From: Perognathus longimembris pacificus
Lineage: Eukaryota > Chordata > Mammalia > Rodentia > Heteromyidae
Assembly: GCF_023159225.1 (NCBI RefSeq)
Contig: NC_063162.1
Span: forward strand, 92,031,880-92,095,879
DNA length: 64,000 bases
Direction of reading: 5' to 3'
The translations under genes and the position numbers were made by a program. The notes under the pieces are model-generated. The model saw only the letters and a list, made by a program, of their open reading frames with translations, was not told the DNA's origin and ran no database searches. Of this stretch, positions 60,653 through 64,000 are shown piece after piece (the stretch's first letter is position 1; the number at the start of each line of letters is the position of its first letter).

Positions 60653-60812
60653 ACTAGCTTTCTACCACTTGAGCCATAGCTCCACTTTCAGCCTTTTGAA
60701 TACTTTATTGGAGATAAAGACTGTCCTGGAGTTTCCTGCCTGGGTTAGCTTTAAACTACGATCCTTAGATACTGTTCTCCTGATTTACAAGCATGAACCC
60801 CAATGCTGAAAT
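60653..60812 (-). mobile_element. B1-like/Geo SINE, antisense, partial
   Basis: CTAGCTTTCTACCACTTGAG CCATAGCTCCAC (complement of Geo), then TTTCCTGCCTGGGTTAGCTT and TACAAGCATGAACCCC (complement of B1-like). The outer end of the Geo half is lost at the junction with the preceding SINE. Confidence 0.7.
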
Positions 60813-61985
60813 CATAAAAATTATCTTTTGTGGCCACAATGAAACTAGAATTCAGTAACAGAAGGAAAATCAGAAAATTCACAAATATGTAGAAATTGAA
60901 TAACATACTCTGGAGCCACCAATGGGTCAGAAAAGTGATTGAAAAAACTTAAAATTTATCTTAAGAGACATAAAAATTAAAACATAACAACCCAAAACGT
61001 ATGGATGCTGCAAAAGTCATTCCAACAAGGAAGTTTATAGTGATAAATGCCTACATAAAGAAAAAAAGGAAGACTTCAAGGGATCTAACATTGCACCTTA
61101 AGGACAAAGCCAAAGTTAGAAGCTAAAAATAAATTTAAAAAATAAAGATTAGAACAGAAATAAAAGAAATATAAGCTAGAAAACCAAAAGAAAGAATCAA
61201 CAGAGAGAAAACTTGGCCTTTCATAAGAAAACAAATTTGATTAAAAAAACTGAAGCTAAATAAATTGAAATAAGATAAAGGAGACATACTCAAGTATTAG
61301 TATAAATGAAAGTTTTGTAAGTGATAGCACAGAGAAACAGAGTTATAAAAGACTGCTATAATAATTGCATGCCACAAGTGAGATATCTAGTAGAAATGGG
61401 TAAATTTCTTAAAGTATTACAACCTATGAGGATTGAAGTATAAAGATATATAAAAAATGAAGAATAATAGAAGAAAATAAATCAGTAGTAAAAAAGAAAT
61501 CTTCCAACAAAGGGAAAGCCTAGGGCTGTCCACTTCACTGCTGAACCCAACATTTAAAGAACTGATGCTGGTTTGTTTTTTTTCTGATTCTCTAAAAATT
61601 GAAATGAAGGGAACACTTCTAAACTCATTTCACAAGGCTCATTTCACTCTGATTTCAAAGTCAAGAAAGAATACTACAAGTAAAGATAATTATAGGCCAC
61701 TATGATGATAGAGGCAAAATACTATCAAACAAAATTTAATAAGACATTTTCATACACCATAATCAGGAGGTATTTATTCTTGGGATGGAATGATGGTTCA
61801 ATAATTACATATATCCTTATTAATGAACATAATATGCCATATTGAAAAAACAAACAGTAAAGGTCATTTGATTATCTCAGAAAATACCACAAAATATTTT
61901 AACAAAATGCAACATTCTTTCATGATAAAAACAAATCAAGCATAGAAAGAATGTATCTCAACATAACAAAGCAATACTGAAATGT
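60813..61985 (+). mobile_element. Ancient L1 ORF2 (EN end to RT), sense
   Basis: A-rich sense stretch: TTTTGTGGCCACAATGAAAC TAGA, TGGGTCAGAAAAGTGATTG, GATAAATGCCTACAT, GACTTCAAGGGATCTAAC and ATTTGATTATCTCAGAAAAT (RT palm), matching an old L1 in order. Multiple stops in all frames. Confidence 0.7.
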
Positions 61986-63306
61986 ATTCTTAAAAGACAG
62001 AGAAAGTGAAAGATTCAGATTGAGATTCAGTACATAAAAAAATCAGAAAATGATGACATACTACTCTAGTTGTGGTGGTAGTGTATCAGTTGTGTGCATA
62101 CAATGGTTTAAGGGTTCCAGGAGCAAGGAACATCACCCAGGTAACAGGTAGCAAGGAAAATGGAGATTTCAGATATTTAATCACATGGAAATAAATTCCA
62201 GCATAACTCGAATAAAGCAGAGAGCCAGGCTCCACTCTTCAGCTTCCCCTTCTGGCTCTTGGTTTTAGTTCAGTGATAACTGTACAATTTTGACCTTCAG
62301 ATTTTGGAGAATTTTCATTTTTTGCACCTGTAATGAGTTTGCCTTGTTTTAAATCACTAAATTTGGGGTAATTTGTGATAGTAGCAATAAAGTAATAGAC
62401 AGGTACATAGAGTGGGCTTAATTAGGAATGATATAAAAAGAAAACAGAATTATTTTTCTCCCAGAATGGGTACTTCTTTAGTCTACCTGGCAAAATTCAC
62501 AGCTTTTTAGACCATGTTGAACTTAGAAACAGTCTCATCTTTAGATAGTGTCCACTTGAATTTAATTTAAAACTTGGGTGTTACATTTAGTTTGAATCAG
62601 GAACCAGCAGAGAGCAAACTTGATGTATCTATTTCCATGAAATATTTGGTCAGTTCTACTGTTCCTTTCTTGTTCCATTCCCATCATGCCTAGCTTTTAA
62701 TATCCTCTAATTCTGGAGAATGGGAAGAAGAAAACAAATCAAGACACTAGATTCATGGGTTCCTCTGGAGATCTCTCTGGGTTCTTCAAATGGCCTCTAC
62801 CTGCATTTGCAGGTTTGCTCAGTGGCTTAGAGTCTGAGTTTCTTAATGTATGTTTTGGACCGGGCACTCATTGGTGGAACTCAGAATCTCTCATCTGCTT
62901 TTCTCTGACCCACACGGGGGAAAATATCCTTGCCAGTGTCACTGTTTGTACAGTTGCTCACCTTCCTCCAAGACTTTTTCCCATGTGCACATTCAGTTAG
63001 AAGTCCCTGGCGCTCCTTAGTACAATTCAAGCCGGTTCTGTCTTTACATAAGCTCCTAAACTTCTGAAAGGCTCTCTAGTAAACTATTCCTTCTAGTGAA
63101 CTAAGCCCAACCTTGGGACCCGTTTGGACCAATCCTGTGCATTTCTGTAGCTCAGGATAATCAACATCAAGGCCAAAAAGGTACTCCTCCATTTGCAGAG
63201 ATGAATGATTTCCTTGGACTCCATTTTCACCATTTGCACATTGGCTTATGTGGGAGGAAAGCACAGGAAGGGAACTGAGTAGAATAGCCAGAATACTTAA
63301 ATTTCA

Positions 63307-64000
63307 TTTTTTTCTTCTTCTTCTTTATTGTCAAAGTGATGTACAGAGGGGTTACAGTTTTATATGTAAGGCAAGTATATTTCTTATCCAACTTCTTACC
63401 TCTTCCTTCATTTTTCCCGTCTCCCCCTCTCCAGTTCCTTCCCCCTTTGAGTTGTACAGTTGGTTAATACCAATTGGTTTTGTGAGTATTGTTATTGCAA
63501 TGGTTAGTCATTTTGTCCTTTGTCTCTTGATTTTGATATTCCCTTTCCCTTTCCTAGTTCCCATACACATATATACAGACTCTAGGGTATTAAAATCAGT
63601 TACAGTAATAGCCAGAGTAAAACCACAGGCAGGGAATATGAGAGAAAAAAAAAGTTTGATTTCACAAGGCATGTTGTAATTAACTACAACACACCACTTG
63701 TTTCTATAACGTGGAGTTCATTTCACTTACTATCACCTTACATGTTCATATAGGTATCGCTATTGTGATCTTCTTCTATGTCTATCCTAGAAATGTACTA
63801 ATTATTCCCTATGAGGGAGATCATAGAGTTCATGCTTTTTGGGGGATCTGGCTCACTTCACTTAGTATGATTTTTTCCCAAGTCCTCCCATTTCCTTATG
63901 AATGGAGCAGTATTATTCTTTTTTATAAAGGCATTGAATTCTATTCTGTACATGTACCACATTTTCTTGATCCGCTCTTCTACTGAGGGTCATCAGGGTT
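63307..64000 (-). mobile_element. LINE-1 3' end, antisense, runs off the window
   Basis: Poly-T with (CTT)n, the complement of the L1 3' UTR with a pyrimidine tract (63418-63452), then the end of ORF2 (TCCCATTTCCTTATGAATGG; TCTACTGAGGGTCATCAGG). The 3' UTR differs clearly from the younger L1s (GTTAATACCAATTGGTTTTG), so this is another subfamily. Confidence 0.85.

Larger units (their letters stand above)
42611..64000 (-). other. HDAC9: HDAC9 intron 5' of the first visible exon (partial)
   Basis: Intron upstream of the RPPGHHAEES exon. The preceding HDAC9 exon (human ...ASGELK) was searched for by eye on the minus strand and not found, so the intron is at least 21.4 kb. Stretches without a recognised gene or repeat include 42611-43769, 44063-46691, 47396-49530, 50546-51680, 51724-53740, 53990-54555, 54782-55044, 56371-57236, 57741-58839 and 61986-63306. 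Confidence 0.75.

Noticed and set aside
63248..63679. 143-codon plus-strand open frame
   Set aside because: It runs through the complement of an L1 3' UTR, a known source of long spurious frames from the pyrimidine tract.

Overview
The window is mammalian nuclear DNA. It is AT-rich, has no prokaryote-like gene packing, and is dense in LINE-1 and SINE copies. The most informative repeats are dimeric SINEs: a left half resembling an ID (tRNA-Ala-derived) element joined to a right half that matches no common rodent SINE. This is the architecture described for IDL-Geo, a family I recall as restricted to Geomyoidea (kangaroo rats, pocket mice, pocket gophers). Older B1-like/ID-like dimers, rodent-type L1 3' ends, MIR and MaLR LTR relics fit the same assignment. 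I cannot tell the genus.

The only protein-coding gene I can support is a central part of HDAC9, a class IIa histone deacetylase, on the minus strand. Four short exons are present in transcript order: 42610-42555, 42309-42222, 36254-36135 and 35820-35723. Together they encode an uninterrupted stretch of about 120 residues of the deacetylase domain. It includes the RPPGHHAEES segment with the His-His pair, the DVHH zinc-ligand segment and the GGLDPPMGD segment. All splice sites are GT-AG and all phases join correctly. The exons form two close pairs with introns of 245 and 314 bp, separated by a 5967-bp intron. The flanking introns run off both ends of the window. The third exon can be read through its weak donor into a 20-codon tail ending in TGA at 36072, which looks like the short HDAC9a-type C-terminus.

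Layout on the plus strand. 1-35722 is intron downstream (3') of the last visible exon. It holds a nested L1 pair (40-2226), an L1 with a 5' inversion carrying a nested SINE (4003-4924), a 5'-truncated L1 with clear target duplications (5711-6610), a long dead L1 (about 10915-14815), several IDL-Geo and B1-like SINEs, MIR and MaLR relics and microsatellites. 35723-42610 is the exon cluster with its introns, including a striking 61-bp near-perfect inverted repeat (37166-37371). 42611-64000 is intron upstream (5') of the first visible exon. It holds MaLR and L1 relics, nested SINE/L1 insertions (55045-56370), an ancient L1 pair (58840-61985) and an L1 running off the right edge (63307-64000).

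I see no bacterial-type system, CRISPR array, tRNA or rRNA gene. The best leads are the conserved alternative HDAC9 terminus, the inverted repeat, possible conserved noncoding (TWIST1-regulatory) segments, and the composite SINE structures. Family assignments rest on recognition by eye; no database search was run.
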